Counted from the stretch's first letter, positions 1-12,228 are shown. The stretch: DNA of 64,000 bases from Phycomyces nitens (GCA_022702545.1 JAHRBC010000008.1:744001-808000); one strand, 5' to 3'. The notes: generated by a model not told the origin, from the letters alone. Program-made: numbers and translations.

Positions 1-1011
1 CCGAAAATGCACAAAAAAAAACCGGTCGGAAAATGCAGACTCATGCCATCAGTGCCGGTAAGGGTGGTTGGTAGGATGGATTGATGAAAGAAATCACTGA
101 CTGCTAGACGGATCCTGATCCACAAGAACAAAGTCTGACTTGAGAAAGGTAATATTCATTATGCGCCATAAAGAGATAATTCATTACAGTTGGGGGGGAG
201 CGGGGGGGAACATGAGATTGACAGGCTGGATTTAGGTACAATGCACAGCCATCAAACCAAGCACAGGCCTCCGTTGTTCTTTAAAGTGGGATAGGTCCTG
301 CCTGTTAAAGTATAGTACGTATATTGTGTGGATTCAAGGGTGCTTAGGGGTTTTCTATAGATCAAAAACTCAAGACTGCATTGGCAAATCCCAAGTGGCG
401 TTGTCCAGTGTAAGTATTAAATATTGCCATTCTAGATACTGATGGACATGTATAGGTGCCAAGGACAATGCAATTGTTCTCGTTGCCGTCTCAAGAGAGG
501 CCTTGTACCCTTTGGTAATTCCTGGAGAATAATCAGACCCTCAAAGGACATGGCAGATACAGATACAGATACAGATACAGATACAAATGACAATGACAAT
601 GGCAATGACAATGACGATGTCGATGATGATTTAATTACGTCTAGAGAGAACAATGATAAAGGTAAGGTGGGCTGACATGGCGGTAATTATGATTTTATAT
701 ACTAACATTTTGTACGCTCATAAAGATTATTCTGGGCTGTTTTGGGCAAGTGCTTATAATCATTATGATAAATATCCGTTTACTAACTATTATAACTATA
801 GTTGAAACCAAGAGCAGCACCAATTGAACGTAAACGACGAAAGACAGCAATCTATGACCAAAAATATACCTTTTCGACCAAAGACTTTGAAGAAGAATCT
901 TTGCCCAGAAAGACACCGCAGGACGTAAAGGTCTTGATAAAGAGCTCGGTCCAATTAGATCGTATCCTGGAAGACAAGATGACAGAGATGAAAATCAAGA
1001 TGATGCTCTAA
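1..1011 (+). CDS. zf-4CXXC_R1 (CDCA7/R1-type) zinc-finger protein, 5' partial
   Basis: Nuclear zinc-finger protein of the CDCA7/R1 class, whose members bind DNA or chromatin; the role here is inferred from family only. Five exons reconstruct in one frame: <1..57, 262..314, 361..409, 456..661 and 815..1011. Exon 1 ends in CHQCR, exon 2 carries RCSLKWDRSCLLKY, exon 3 ends at KWRCPV and exon 4 opens with CQGQCNCSRCRLKRGL, which together give the CHQC...C..CL...W.CP.C.G.CNC..CR pattern of the family. After the finger comes an Asp/Thr then Asp/Asn acidic repeat encoded by tandem ACAGAT units (about 554-586), then a basic tail. The spacing between CHQCR and CLLKY (about 12 residues) is shorter than the roughly 25 I remember for vertebrate CDCA7, so the domain is divergent or the 261/262 acceptor is wrong. 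The acceptor at 814 was chosen to keep frame. The start lies before the window. Confidence 0.72.
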
Positions 1012-2550
1012 TCAGACCTTGGAATTGCTCAATATAATTACAATAAAAAAAAGTTTAATATGAAATAATAAAGAGATTTATAATGTTAGGGGAAACAGAT
1101 GCCCCGCTTAGGCCTCCGGAAACATGTGGCGGGATGTCCGAAGGAAGTATCGGCGCCGAGTCGACAAATGGAGGAGTCGATCTTCTTTTGAAAGGAGGTT
1201 AAAATGTATGGAATATCAATAAAATGCTAGGGGGCATATATATCTATATGTATTACATAAATGGCCCATATTATTAATATCTTGTAAAAATAATAAAATA
1301 ATAAAATAATAAAATTATATAGAAATTCAATTAACATTGATAAAGATTGTTGATTTGGTTTCTAGACAATAGACAAATAGACAAATAGATATATAAATAT
1401 ATAATATATTTAAATTTAAATTATTACTCTTATTATAGATTACTCTTATTCTTATTCTTATTGGGTTTTGCCACATCAACAGACTTGTGACACACCAAAT
1501 GTGCTACTGTGGGTTTTGCCTGCCAGGGGAAGCACAGTTTTCTGTCTAGCCATCTTTAACACGGCATCTATTTAACCGACGCCGTCTTTCATCTGCAGGG
1601 CGGAAAGTGAAATATGACCTGGAATCTTGTCCGTTTCCAAGCGTCGTTTATTGCCTTCACAGATTCTGCCATAAAAGGCAATAATCGTCAACTCAGTTCC
1701 GCAAATCTAAAAGGCCAAGACGAACAGGATGATTGCCTGGTTACTAGCAGAGTCGGAGATATAGCTTATATCCTTTTTTTTTCATTTGTTTCAAACATGG
1801 TTCAAAAAGTTTGGCCACCAATAAAAGATATGAATCAGAAAAGCTACAATGTCTTGAATAACAAAGAAGAAGAAGAATAAGAAGACGTAATCAGGATCGC
1901 ACAAGTATCCAAAAGAGAGTTAGAATCAAGCAAATATGTATTATATTTATATGTCCTATAGGTGTGGTACGCCGTACATCAAAAATACACAAATCCACTG
2001 AATTGCAAAACGAGTCTGCCGATAAGAACATAACAAACTCTATGGTTATTGATCAGCAAAGCAATTATTTCTAAGCATCGGGTTTGTATTTCCAGCTTCA
2101 TTCATTGGCAGAAATATCCTGTCTTGTATTCTACAAACCAAAAAGAAAAACCGACTTGTTCTTACTCATTAGGCCTTGATACCCATCAGAATTATGTAAT
2201 TGAACATACTATATGCAAATAAAAGTGACAGGTTACTCATCACATAAATCTACAAATAAGAAAAAAGAGAGAGAGAGGGCCACAAGACATCTTTGACAGA
2301 ATAGACACCCGGATCCAAATCCTCTCTCCGTTGCGGTATTTCTCGGCCCGTATATAGTTATAAAACTGAGTATGAAGATTCATATAGATAGTAAAGCTTG
2401 AATCCCACATGTAATATTTCTCCAGACACACATATATATCCATATATATATATATACTCTCAATTTCATTGTCGATTTCCCCCTTTAAAATATCTTTATT
2501 TCTTCTCCCTTGAAAACTTCCAAAAGTTTTTCAATTACAATTCTATCAAC
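1012..2550. other. A+T-rich intergenic region before the ABC transporter
   Basis: About 1.5 kb without a gene I can support. An open frame at 1614-1880 has no recognisable domain or splice partner. A short patch at about 1091-1185 is clearly richer in G+C and CpG than the sequence around it. The last 150 bases hold TA repeats and a C+T-rich stretch before the transporter start. Confidence 0.6.
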
Positions 2551-5500
2551 ATGGGAGAAGAGTACCACATGGACTCTGTTCCTCTACACAATCAGAAAAT
2601 AAGAAAAAGACACTCGCATACCAATTCAGGAGACACTGTCATTGAAGGTCTTGCTGGTGTCCAGGGCAACTATGGAGAAACAGAAATCAATGCTGTGAAT
2701 ATCCAAGGTAAATCGAAACTGTCATTTATATTTTTTTAATAAAGTAAATCAATTTTATTAACCTTAAATCCATAGATGCCATTGGAGAATACGAAACCCT
2801 CAAGCGTGAACTCACCACTCTTAGCCGGAAAACAACAAACACTGGAAAGTTGGAAGAAGGTGCTGCTGCCTCTGAAGACTTCAACCTCGATGAGTTCTTG
2901 CACGGTGTTTCCAGCGAGTCTACAAAGGCCGGTCACACCAAGAAACATCTTGGTGTTATATGGAGAGACCTGACAGTAAAGGTAAGCATGGACTGCAAAA
3001 CATATTCAACATATTCAACATGCTAAACTTCTTCAATTGATTTTTAGGGTGTTGCTGCCGAAGCCCATACAATCTTCACAGTCGCAAGTTTCCCAATTGC
3101 CATTTTCAGCATGTGGAAGCTTCTTCTAAAGCAACCAGAAGTTCCCCAAAAAACAATTCTCCGCAACAATACCGGGTTCTGCAAAGACGGAGAGATGCTC
3201 CTGGTCCTTGGCCGCCCCGGCGCTGGCTGTACCACCCTTTTAAAAATAATTGCCAATTTGCGCGGTTCTTACACATCTATCGATGGCGACGTCTCTTACG
3301 GAGGTATCGATCCAGGAACATTCTTTAAAAACTACCGTGGCCAAGTGTGTTACAACGAAGAAGAAGATCAGCATTACCCCACCCTCACTACCAAGCAGAC
3401 ACTCCAATTTGCCTTGCGTACAAAGATCCCTGGTTCCCGTCTTCCTGATGAAACCAGAAAAGACTTTGTAAACCGTGTTCTTTACATGCTCGGAAACATG
3501 CTTGGTTTGACAAAGCAGATGGACACCATGGTCGGCAATGCCTTTGTCCGTGGTCTCTCTGGTGGCGAACGCAAACGTCTCTCAATTGCAGAACAAATGA
3601 CAACATCTAGTTCTATCAATTGTTGGGATTGTTCTACTCGTGGTCTCGATGCCGCTTCTGCCCTTGACTTTGTCCGTTCCCTTCGTATCATGACAGATGT
3701 TCTCCACAAGACAACCGTCGCAACACTTTACCAGGCCTCCAACAGCATCTTTAATCTTTTTGACAAAATTATCCTTCTTGACGATGGTTACTGCCTTTAC
3801 TTTGGCCCTGTCGAACAAGCCAAGCCATACTTTGAAAAGATGGGCTTCTTTTGCCCTCCTCGCAAGTCTACTCCTGATTTCTTGACTGGTATCTGTAACC
3901 CTTTGGAGAGAGAATTCCAGCCTGGATTTGAAAACTCTGTTCCTCAATTTGCACACCAGTTCCAAGAACGCTACTTGTCCTCTAGTATCTATAGATCCAT
4001 GATGGCTGAACTGGATGACTATGAAAAGGTTCTCCAGGCTGACAACCAGGCCGACGTGTTTAAGCAGGCCATGGACGAAGAGCACCAGAAGCGTGCCCCA
4101 ACAAAGAGCCCTTATATTGCATCATTCTACCAACAAGTCAGAGCCCTCTTGATCCGTCAGTACTATCTTCTCCTCAAGGATAAAGGCGCATTGTTCTCCC
4201 GTTACGGTACAATTCTTATCCAGTCTCTCATCACATCTTCTTGCTTTTACAACCTTCCCTTGAACGGCACTGGTGCCTTTTCTCGTGGTGGTGCCATCTT
4301 TTTTGCTGTTCTCTTTAATGCCTTTATTGCCCAGACCGAACTTGTCAGATTCTTGATGGGTCGCCCTGTCCTGGAGAAGCACAAGCAATATGCTCTCTAC
4401 CGTCCTTCTGCCTTTTACGTTGCCCAGGTTATTATGGATGTTCCATACGCACTTGCCCAAGGTAAGCCAAATGCCTTTTGTTATTATTGAATCCAAACTC
4501 ACATTTGATGTATTATTCTAGTTGCCCTCTATGCTGTCTGCTCTTACTTTATGACTGGTCTCAATTTGACAGCTGGAAAGTTCTTTACTTTCTTTGTCGT
4601 CTTGTTCTGTATCAACATGTCCATGAATGGTTTCTTCCGTATCTTTGGTGCCATTACCAGCAGTTTCTTCCTTGCCTCCCAGCTTGCTGGTGTTATGCTT
4701 GTCGCAATTGTTGGATATGTCGGATACTGTAAGTTTGATTAGTGATCTGCCTATTTGTCCAATTCATTAATTTCATTGATTTCTCTAGCCATCCCATACC
4801 CCAAGATGCACCCCTGGCTTTACTGGATCTACTGGGCCAATCCCCTGTCCTATGGTTACAAGGCCCTCTTGGTCAATGAAATGAACGGTCAGGAGTATTC
4901 CTGCGATGGTCCCGGAAACTCTGTTCCCTTTGGCCCTGGTTATGAAAACTGGGAGAACAAGGTGTGCACCATGGTTGGCGGTGTTCCTGGCGAAAGCTTT
5001 GTCAAGGGTGAAAACTACCTTCTCCAAGGACTGACCTATCGTCCCTGGGAGGCCTGGGCGCCTGATTTCATTGTCGTCATTGCCTTCTTCTTGCTGTTCA
5101 CTGCCATCTGTGCCCTTGCTATGGAATACATTGATTCCAGCAACGGTGGAAACACCACCAAGTTCTATGTCCCCGGAAAGGCCCCCAAGCCCCGTACCGA
5201 CCAAGAAGAAAACGAACGTCGCAAGCGTCTCGCCAAGATCACTGAAGAGATGGACGGCATTTCTACCGGCACCACCTTTTCATGGCAGGATATCAAGTAC
5301 ACCGTCCCTATCAAGGGTGGCAAGCTCCAGCTTTTGAACGGAATCAACGGCATTGTCAAGCCTGGCCATCTTACTGCCCTCATGGGTTCTTCAGGTGCAG
5401 GAAAGACCACTCTTTTGGATGTTCTCGCCCGCCGCAAGACCACTGGTGTTGTTACAGGAGATGTATTCCTCAATGGCGAAGCTCTCATGAATGATTTTGA

Positions 5501-7166
5501 ACGTATTACTGGCTACTGTGAGCAGATGGATATCCATCAGCCCGCCGTCACTGTCCGTGAAGCCCTTCGCTTCTCAGCTTACCTCCGTCAAGATGAATCT
5601 GTCCCCAAGGCCGAGAAGGACGAGTACGTCGAGAAGATTATCCAATTGCTCGAGATGGAAGACATTTCTGATGCTCAGATTGGTATGGTCGAATACGGTA
5701 TCGGTATCTCTGTCGAAGAACGCAAGCGTCTTACCATTGGTATGGAGCTTGTCGGCAAGCCCCAATTGTTGTTCTTGGATGAGCCCACTTCCGGTCTTGA
5801 TGCCCAGAGTTCCTTCAACATCATTCGCTTTATCCGCAAGCTCGCAGATGCTGGCTGGCCCGTTCTTTGCACAATTCATCAACCTTCTGCAATTCTGTTT
5901 GGCCATTTCGACCATCTTTTGCTACTTGTCCGTGGTGGCAAGACCGCTTACTATGGTGAGATTGGTCCTGATGCCCGTACCATGATTACCTACTTTGAGT
6001 CCAACGGTGGCCCCACCTGTCACCCTGAAGCCAACCCTGCAGAGTACATTCTCGAGGTCGTTGGTGCCGGTACTTCCGGAAAGGCTACCCGCGACTGGTC
6101 TGATGTCTGGGCTGAATCCAGAGAGGCCAAGGACCTCCACGATGAACTTACAGCAATCAACCAGAGCTCCAACAAGAACCCCACTCGTGAATCCCGTGCC
6201 TATGCTACTTCTGCCTGGACTCAGTTCAAGTTGGTTCACAACAGGATGGCCTTGGCCTACTGGCGTGCACCTGATTACAACTTTGGTCGTTTCCTCAACC
6301 TTGTCCTGACTGCCTTGATCAACGGTTTCACCTATTGGAAACTCGGATCGTCTTCTTCAGACTTGCAAAACAAGATTTTCGCCTTATTCAGTACCTTTAT
6401 CATGGCCATGACCCTCATTATTCTTGCCCAGCCCAAATTCATGACCGAACGTCTCTTCTTCCGTCGTGAATACGCATCTCGTTACTACAGTTGGTTCCCA
6501 TGGGGCATCTCTACCGTATTGGTCGAAATCCCTTATATCTTTGTCTTCTCGGCCTTTTTCATGTTCTGCTTCTACTGGACAGCTGGCATGAGCACCGAAA
6601 CCGAAGCAGGTGGTTACTTTTACATCATGTTCGTTTTCATTGTTCTCTGGGCCGTCACCCTTGGTTTTGTCATTGCTGCTGCTGCCGAGCTCCCCACCAT
6701 GGCTGCCGTCATCAATCCCTTGATCATGTCTCTGTTGATTCTTTTCTGTGGTCTTATGCAGCCCGAATCTGCCATGCCAACCTTTTGGAGAAGATGGATG
6801 TACTGGATCGATCCTTTCCATTATTACATTGAAGGTCTGGCAGTAAATGAACTTGAACATCTCACTGTTACCTGTACCGAAAGCGATCTCCTCAGACTCA
6901 CTCCTCCTGCCGGTCAAACCTGTGGCGAGTACATGGCCAACTATTTCTCTTATGGTGGATTTGGATACGTTTCCAACCCTGATGCCATGGCACCCGAACA
7001 GTGTGGTTACTGCACCTACAAGTCTGGTGCAGAATACTACTCTGGAGTCTATGGCTGGGATGCTGGCCACAAGTGGAGAAACGTTGGTATCATTGCAGCC
7101 TACTTTATCTTTAATGTCTTTGCCTTCCTTGGATTAGTCTATTGGAACAGAAAGGGCAGACGTTAA
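2551..7166 (+). CDS. PDR-type (ABCG) full-size ABC drug transporter
   Basis: Plasma-membrane ATP-driven exporter of the pleiotropic drug resistance family, (NBD-TMD)x2. Five exons (2551-2707, 2776-2981, 3048-4461, 4522-4728, 4789-7166) give about 1453 residues, normal for CDR/Pdr5 proteins. The N-terminus has the family motif FLHGVSSE and GVIWRDLTVKG. NBD1 shows Walker A GRPGAGCTT (about residue 176), signature LSGGERKRLS (about 292) and a Walker B region WDCSTRGLD (about 314), with the Cys for Lys and Trp-Asp changes of the degenerate fungal NBD1. NBD2 has a canonical Walker A GSSGAGKTT (about 860), Walker B LLFLDEPTSGLD (about 988), H-loop TIHQPS and the usual degenerate signature ISVEERKRLTIG. 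Each half has the expected block of membrane segments. The family takes hydrophobic drugs or lipids; the substrate cannot be told from sequence. The start was chosen because upstream reading gives only low-complexity leader. Confidence 0.97.
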
Positions 7167-8014
7167 ATGATAGTATCTTGTACTGCCATTGTTTGATTAT
7201 ATATTATTACTATATTATTACTATTATTTTACTCATTTTCTACTTTCTGTGTAATTCCACCATACTCAACACACACATATATACTCTCTTTTTTTTATAT
7301 ATATAAAAGAAAGATAATAGACACTTTATTCTTTTTTTATTATTTGTACATACTAGAGCGAACAACAACAAAAAAAGATTATAATAAATAAATAAATACA
7401 TAAATATTTAAAAAAATAGAGAGAGACAAAGTCTACTTGCGATTTACAAAAACCCTTTTTTTGTGTGTGTGCATGTTTCAAGGCAACCTAGATTTCAAAG
7501 AGACGAGCACTTTCTTTTATTCTTATAGAATTCCATGGTCTGCAAAATATGTCTAGAAAGACATCGAGAAAAGACAGCCATTGTTGGGTGCCTGCAAATC
7601 AAGTGCATTAAATAGATTATGTATTATAGAAAATGGCCCTGATTTGACAAGATCACTTATTATTATTATGTTTATTATTGAAATAAAGCTTGGTCATTAG
7701 ACAGGTGAATGGTATCAGTCTCTTTATATGTATATGTATATATATACATATATCAGTAGTTTGTCCTTGTTCTATAGAATAAGCTATGGGCACAATTGGC
7801 ACATAAAATAAGTATTTGAATAGGCGCAGACAAGTATAATTATCTGTGTAGCCTTTCTTTCTTTCCTTATCCCCCTCTTTTTTTTTCTTTTTTTTTTTGG
7901 TCTTTGCCGACGTCAGCCATTTGAGGTTCCTTTTGAAGCAGAAAAATAAAATAAAAAAACTAGAAAATAAGGCAGAAAGAACAATTAATAATATTAATAA
8001 TAACAATAATAATA
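7167..8014. other. Intergenic region between ABC transporter and DSK2
   Basis: 3' flank of the transporter and promoter of the next gene. It is A+T-rich with TA and A-runs and a long T/C tract at about 7850-7900. I see no coding signal. Confidence 0.6.
7908..7915. promoter_or_regulatory. CRE-like CGACGTCA upstream of DSK2
   Basis: One mismatch from the palindromic bZIP (ATF/CREB) site TGACGTCA. It lies 100 bases before the DSK2 start codon, just after a T/C tract. Function is inferred only. Confidence 0.3.
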
Positions 8015-9961
8015 ATGGCAATCACTGTGAAAATCAAGCCCTTTACAGGCGATGTCTTGCAAGTCGAGTTGGACCCAGAGTCAACTACCGTTGTTCAGTT
8101 CAAGAGTACAATAGGACAGAAGATGGGCGGACTGGAAGCCATAGACATAAAACTCGTTTACTCTGGTCGGATACTAAAGGATGAAGACAGCTGCAGTACT
8201 TATGGTAGGTGTACAACTGTATAAAATGGGTTGCTCATTGGCTTCATAGGCATCAAGGAGGGCCATACCATCTACATGGTCCGCTCCTCTGCCAAAAAGG
8301 CCTCTAGTTCAACAGCAAAACAATCCCCAACAACTGCCAACAACACCACAACTTCGCCATCCAATGCAACCACCACCACAACTACAACCACCACCACTGC
8401 TACTTCTACTTCTGTGAGCGGATCAAGCACATCTACTCCAAGACCCAATAACCCGGCCAGTGCAGGTCTCTCTCCCTTTGGAGGCCTAAGAAACATGTTT
8501 GATGGCGATGGTGCATCAATGATGGATCCAGAGGCCATGCGTCAGATGATGAACTCGCCCATGATGCAGGGAATATTGAGCAACCCAGGTGAAGATCAAA
8601 TAAGAGGGACCTATTGAGCAACTGGGGTATTGATATCCTCAACATAGAGTTTGTACGGTCTATTCTGATGAGTAACCCTCAGATGAAGAGCTTGGTTGAG
8701 CAGAACCCAGAGGTTGGTCATATGATCAACGATCCTGCCTTTTTGCAACAATCGATGGAAATGATGCGGTAAGACCCCAAAAAACACAAGCAGGATTGAA
8801 AGGCCGAGGTCTCGTTTTGAGTACCTAATTCCAAATACATATATTACAGGAACCCAGAGTTGCTGCGAGAGATGCAGAGAAACAACGACAGAGCCCTGTC
8901 GAATATCGAGGTAAAATGGCCTATATTCCTGGACTTGATATGTATAATTGGATATTGAATATGAATATGAATATTGATTGTAATATAAAACAAAATCATA
9001 TAGGCATTGCCAGGAGGATTCAACCATCTCCAGCGAATGTATAGCACTATTCAAGGGCCATTGGGATCTGCAATGCAACCAGGAGCAGCTTCTTCTGACG
9101 AAGCCAACCAAAGAATGGCCAGAGAGCTCAATGTCACTAGTGTGCCAGGTACAATTGGCATTTTTCACGGCTAATTCCAGATATCTAACATTGTCTCTCT
9201 AGAGAACCAACTCAACACACAGGCCCTGCCTAATCCCTGGGCAACCGGCACTCCCAACAATGCTCCCAACAATTCTCCAGCTGCTCCTAGCAATCTTAGC
9301 AATCCTTCTTCTGCAACGCCTGGAGCAAACCCATTTGCAAGCAAGTATTCAATATAATCACTGATCAATTACAATAATTAACAGTATAACCAAAAAAAAA
9401 AAAGGTCTCTTTGGATTATCAGCTCCCATGTTTCCATTTGGTGGACAGCAATCTACAGTAGGTCTAAAAAGGAGTCTAGTCTGGCAAAGATCAAGAGAAT
9501 AATTCTTGTGTTTTCAGGAAACCCCACCCACTCAACCAAACCCTACCAACAATTCCAATGGACAGATGCCCTTGTGGGCTGATCCCAGTTTCTTGGAAGC
9601 CGGAATGAGAATGCACCAAGCAATGATGAATGCTCAGGGTCAAGGACAAGGACAAGGCCAGCAGCAATCTATGGGCATGGGTGGCCAGGGCTTATGGAAC
9701 ATGGGGTAAGAATACAAGAACATCAAACATACTGAATCAAACAATACTTATCTATCTACCAAAAAAAAAAGCGGCTTTCCTTCCTTTCAACCACCACAGG
9801 CCGCTGCTGAAAACGCAGAACCCCCAGAAGTACGCTTTAGATCACAGATCGGCCAGCTTGAAGACATGGGATTTGGAGATAAACAGGCCAACATTCGGGC
9901 ATTGTTGGCTACTGGAGGAAATGTCAACTCTGCAGTAGAATATCTATTGGCTAACAACTAG
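8015..9961 (+). CDS. DSK2: Ubiquilin/Dsk2-like UBL-UBA proteasome shuttle factor
   Basis: Carries ubiquitinated clients to the proteasome. Nine exons: 8015-8204, 8250-8588, 8648-8768, 8850-8910, 9004-9148, 9203-9340, 9405-9457, 9518-9705 and 9772-9961, giving about 474 residues. The N-terminal ubiquitin-like domain (residues 1 to about 78) starts [13 protein letters not shown]. Thr/Ser-rich linker follows, then STI1-type repeats ([47 protein letters not shown]), a Gly/Gln stretch, and a C-terminal UBA domain ending [19 protein letters not shown]...[10 protein letters not shown]. Domain order and spacing match fungal Dsk2. The intron 9341-9404 only keeps frame if it starts GCAAGT, giving FAS-LFG across the join. 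A T/C tract and a CRE-like site precede the start. Confidence 0.95.
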
Positions 9962-10651
9962 CCAAATTACCTTGTTTTTGTCTAATTGTTCTCTTTATAA
10001 TACTGGTGTCTTGTGTATTGACTATAGTGAACTGTATTAAAATCATGGCAAACCAAGTCTCTCAATAATATTTTACTACTTGACTATTGTAGTTTCTTTT
10101 TCTTTTTCTTCTTCAAGAATGAATGTTGGAAGCGACATTGATTTATAAAAGCATTATTATAGATCCTGGACATAGACTGTATGTAATAGAGAATAATAAG
10201 AATAATAATAATGGTGGTGGCCAATTCTAGCACTTGTAATTCAAACATAAATCTTCTCTTTGTTACACTCGATTCAACAGTGAGTATCCCTACAGGCATA
10301 ATGCTCATTTAACTCACTATTGAACACATTGCTTGCCAATATGATGTATTATACATATTATTTAATATATGCAGTTGCCAAGGGAATTTTCTTATCATTT
10401 ATAAATAGTTGTAAAAAAAAAAGTAGTACAACTTTTGGACATTTATTGATTTAATATATCTTGGATATGGTGTACATACAATACATAAAGCCATTGCACC
10501 TAATTGATCTATAGACATACTTTGACAGCACCAATAATATGAGCTAGAGCCCTATCCAACTGCTAGCAAGAAATATTTATTCTTACCCAAGCCATCCAAT
10601 TTATATATATATATATATATAAAAGACAGGTTCTCTGAAAATACACTATTT
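9962..10651. other. Intergenic region between convergent DSK2 and PPE1 genes
   Basis: The two 3' flanks of convergent genes. It is A+T-rich with poly-A, TA and T/C runs. I find no plausible coding exon or RNA gene. Confidence 0.6.
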
Positions 10652-12228
10652 CTAAACCGTTATTTTGACCTTTGGAGGAAGAACCAGGCGCTGGTTTCTT
10701 TGCCAGAATTCAACCAAGCAATGTGCTGTCTTTGAGGGAGCATCTTCTTGCAAAAAATGGCCCGCTTCAGGGAAAATATGCAATTGGAATTTACCTGGAT
10801 TTTTGTTGTTGTTGTAAAGATAATGTAGTGTATTTATTCATTTATTTCTTACCTTGCATTTGGCCAATGATCAAAGTCTTGTCCAATCGATCAGTACCTT
10901 ATAAGAAAGATGAGTCTCAAGGGAATGCTCATATGAATGTGTATTTACCAGCTAGAATGAGCTGTTTGGCAGCCCCACACGCCAAGAATTTAGATGAAAG
11001 GCCTGTAAACCAATCTAACCACTCATTAATAATCGTCTTATTACAGCACTTGTATTACCAGTCCAGTAGAGTTCAGTGTTCTTGAGGTCTGTTCTCCACA
11101 CATAATGAGATGGATTATCTTCTTGGGGTTTAATGAGAGGAGGAATTGACAGTCTAGCTGATTCAACATTTCGAACAGTGTGGGATTTGACACTATGTAT
11201 GATTTATGCCGAGTAAATAATATATATATGATCAAAATCTCTCTCTCTCTTTGCTTCTCTATTTTGTCCTTACCTCCATTGGATAGCCTGCTCTACCGAA
11301 GTAAAATAGGTTGGCCGAGTGGCCAGGTAGCTATTCATAGAGGCCAATGCTTCTATGGCAGATCCTTCCACAACATCCAGCACCGATACTCCCAGGATGT
11401 GCGGCAATCTTTTGCGCTGTGCCACATCAACCACAATAGGGCCTCCCATGCTAGTTTACTTTAGAACCACATCCTACTCCATATTCTATATTCCATATTC
11501 CATCTCAATCATCTTACCTGTGGCCTACTAGGATCATATCCGGCAGATTTTCTCCGTACAATGTCTCGGCCACTCGTACCAGATCATCGCTCAGACGTGC
11601 CTGAGAAAAGTCTGTGTCCTGTTCCGTAATTGTGTGGCCTAGGCCAGAGATATGTGTATTGGTAGGGATACGAATGAGCTTATGAATATCTTACCATGAC
11701 CTCTACAATCATAGGCTACAATAGAGCACTTTCCATGGGTAAGTTCTTTAATATGTTTGGCCATGAATCCAAAAGACAGTGCACTGCTTCCTGCACCGTG
11801 GTGAAGAAGAAAGACAGGACCTGGTGCGTCAGTTGTTGCCTCTATCTTGTAAACACAAAAGGTGTGCTTTGCTGTTAAAGAAATATGTAGACGTATATGT
11901 TTTGTATTGGTTTATATAAAAGGATATGTCAAGTGAACCAGGAATAGTGATATACTCTCGAGTATCAAAACATTCATTCCATTCTAATGGAACATACTTT
12001 TGCTTGACATGAGCGGCCATTCCACGAGTACTATAAGGTTTTCAACAACAACAACAACAAAAAATGGATTCCAGGCAGCCCCTTTTTTGAATGTGAGAGA
12101 ACAATACTAGAGTGAAAAAGTAAGAGGGCTACTTGCGCAGGTGCAGGCGAGTCTTCAGATTCGTCTTCAGACAATCTGTCAAAAGCATAGTTTCCTTTCT
12201 TGAAGAGATCTCTTTGTAAAGAAGACAT
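10652..12228 (-). CDS. PPE1: Protein phosphatase methylesterase 1 (PP2A demethylating)
   Basis: Serine hydrolase that removes the methyl ester from the C-terminal Leu of PP2A catalytic subunit. Read on the minus strand from [16 protein letters not shown], the spliced protein continues with the family block [19 protein letters not shown], then [16 protein letters not shown], the oxyanion region [19 protein letters not shown], the nucleophile elbow [20 protein letters not shown], and a C-terminal [13 protein letters not shown] carrying the catalytic His; it ends KVKITV. Several exons: 12137-12228, 11940-12030 (approx.), 11695-11871, then smaller ones down to 10652. The first intron (12031-12136) needs a GCAAGT donor to keep frame. 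The Ser of GHSMGG is split by the intron 11451-11517. Alpha/beta-hydrolase of other type is unlikely given how much of the PPME1 signature is present. Confidence 0.93.

Noticed and set aside
1614..1880. 88-codon open frame in the first intergenic region
   Set aside because: No recognisable domain, ends in a GAA repeat, and has no convincing promoter or splice partner.
3582..4085. 167-codon antisense frame in the ABC transporter
   Set aside because: Same cause: mirror of strongly biased coding sequence.
6384..7070. 228-codon antisense frame inside the ABC transporter
   Set aside because: Shadow of the C-terminal half of a confirmed gene, whose codon bias keeps the other strand open.
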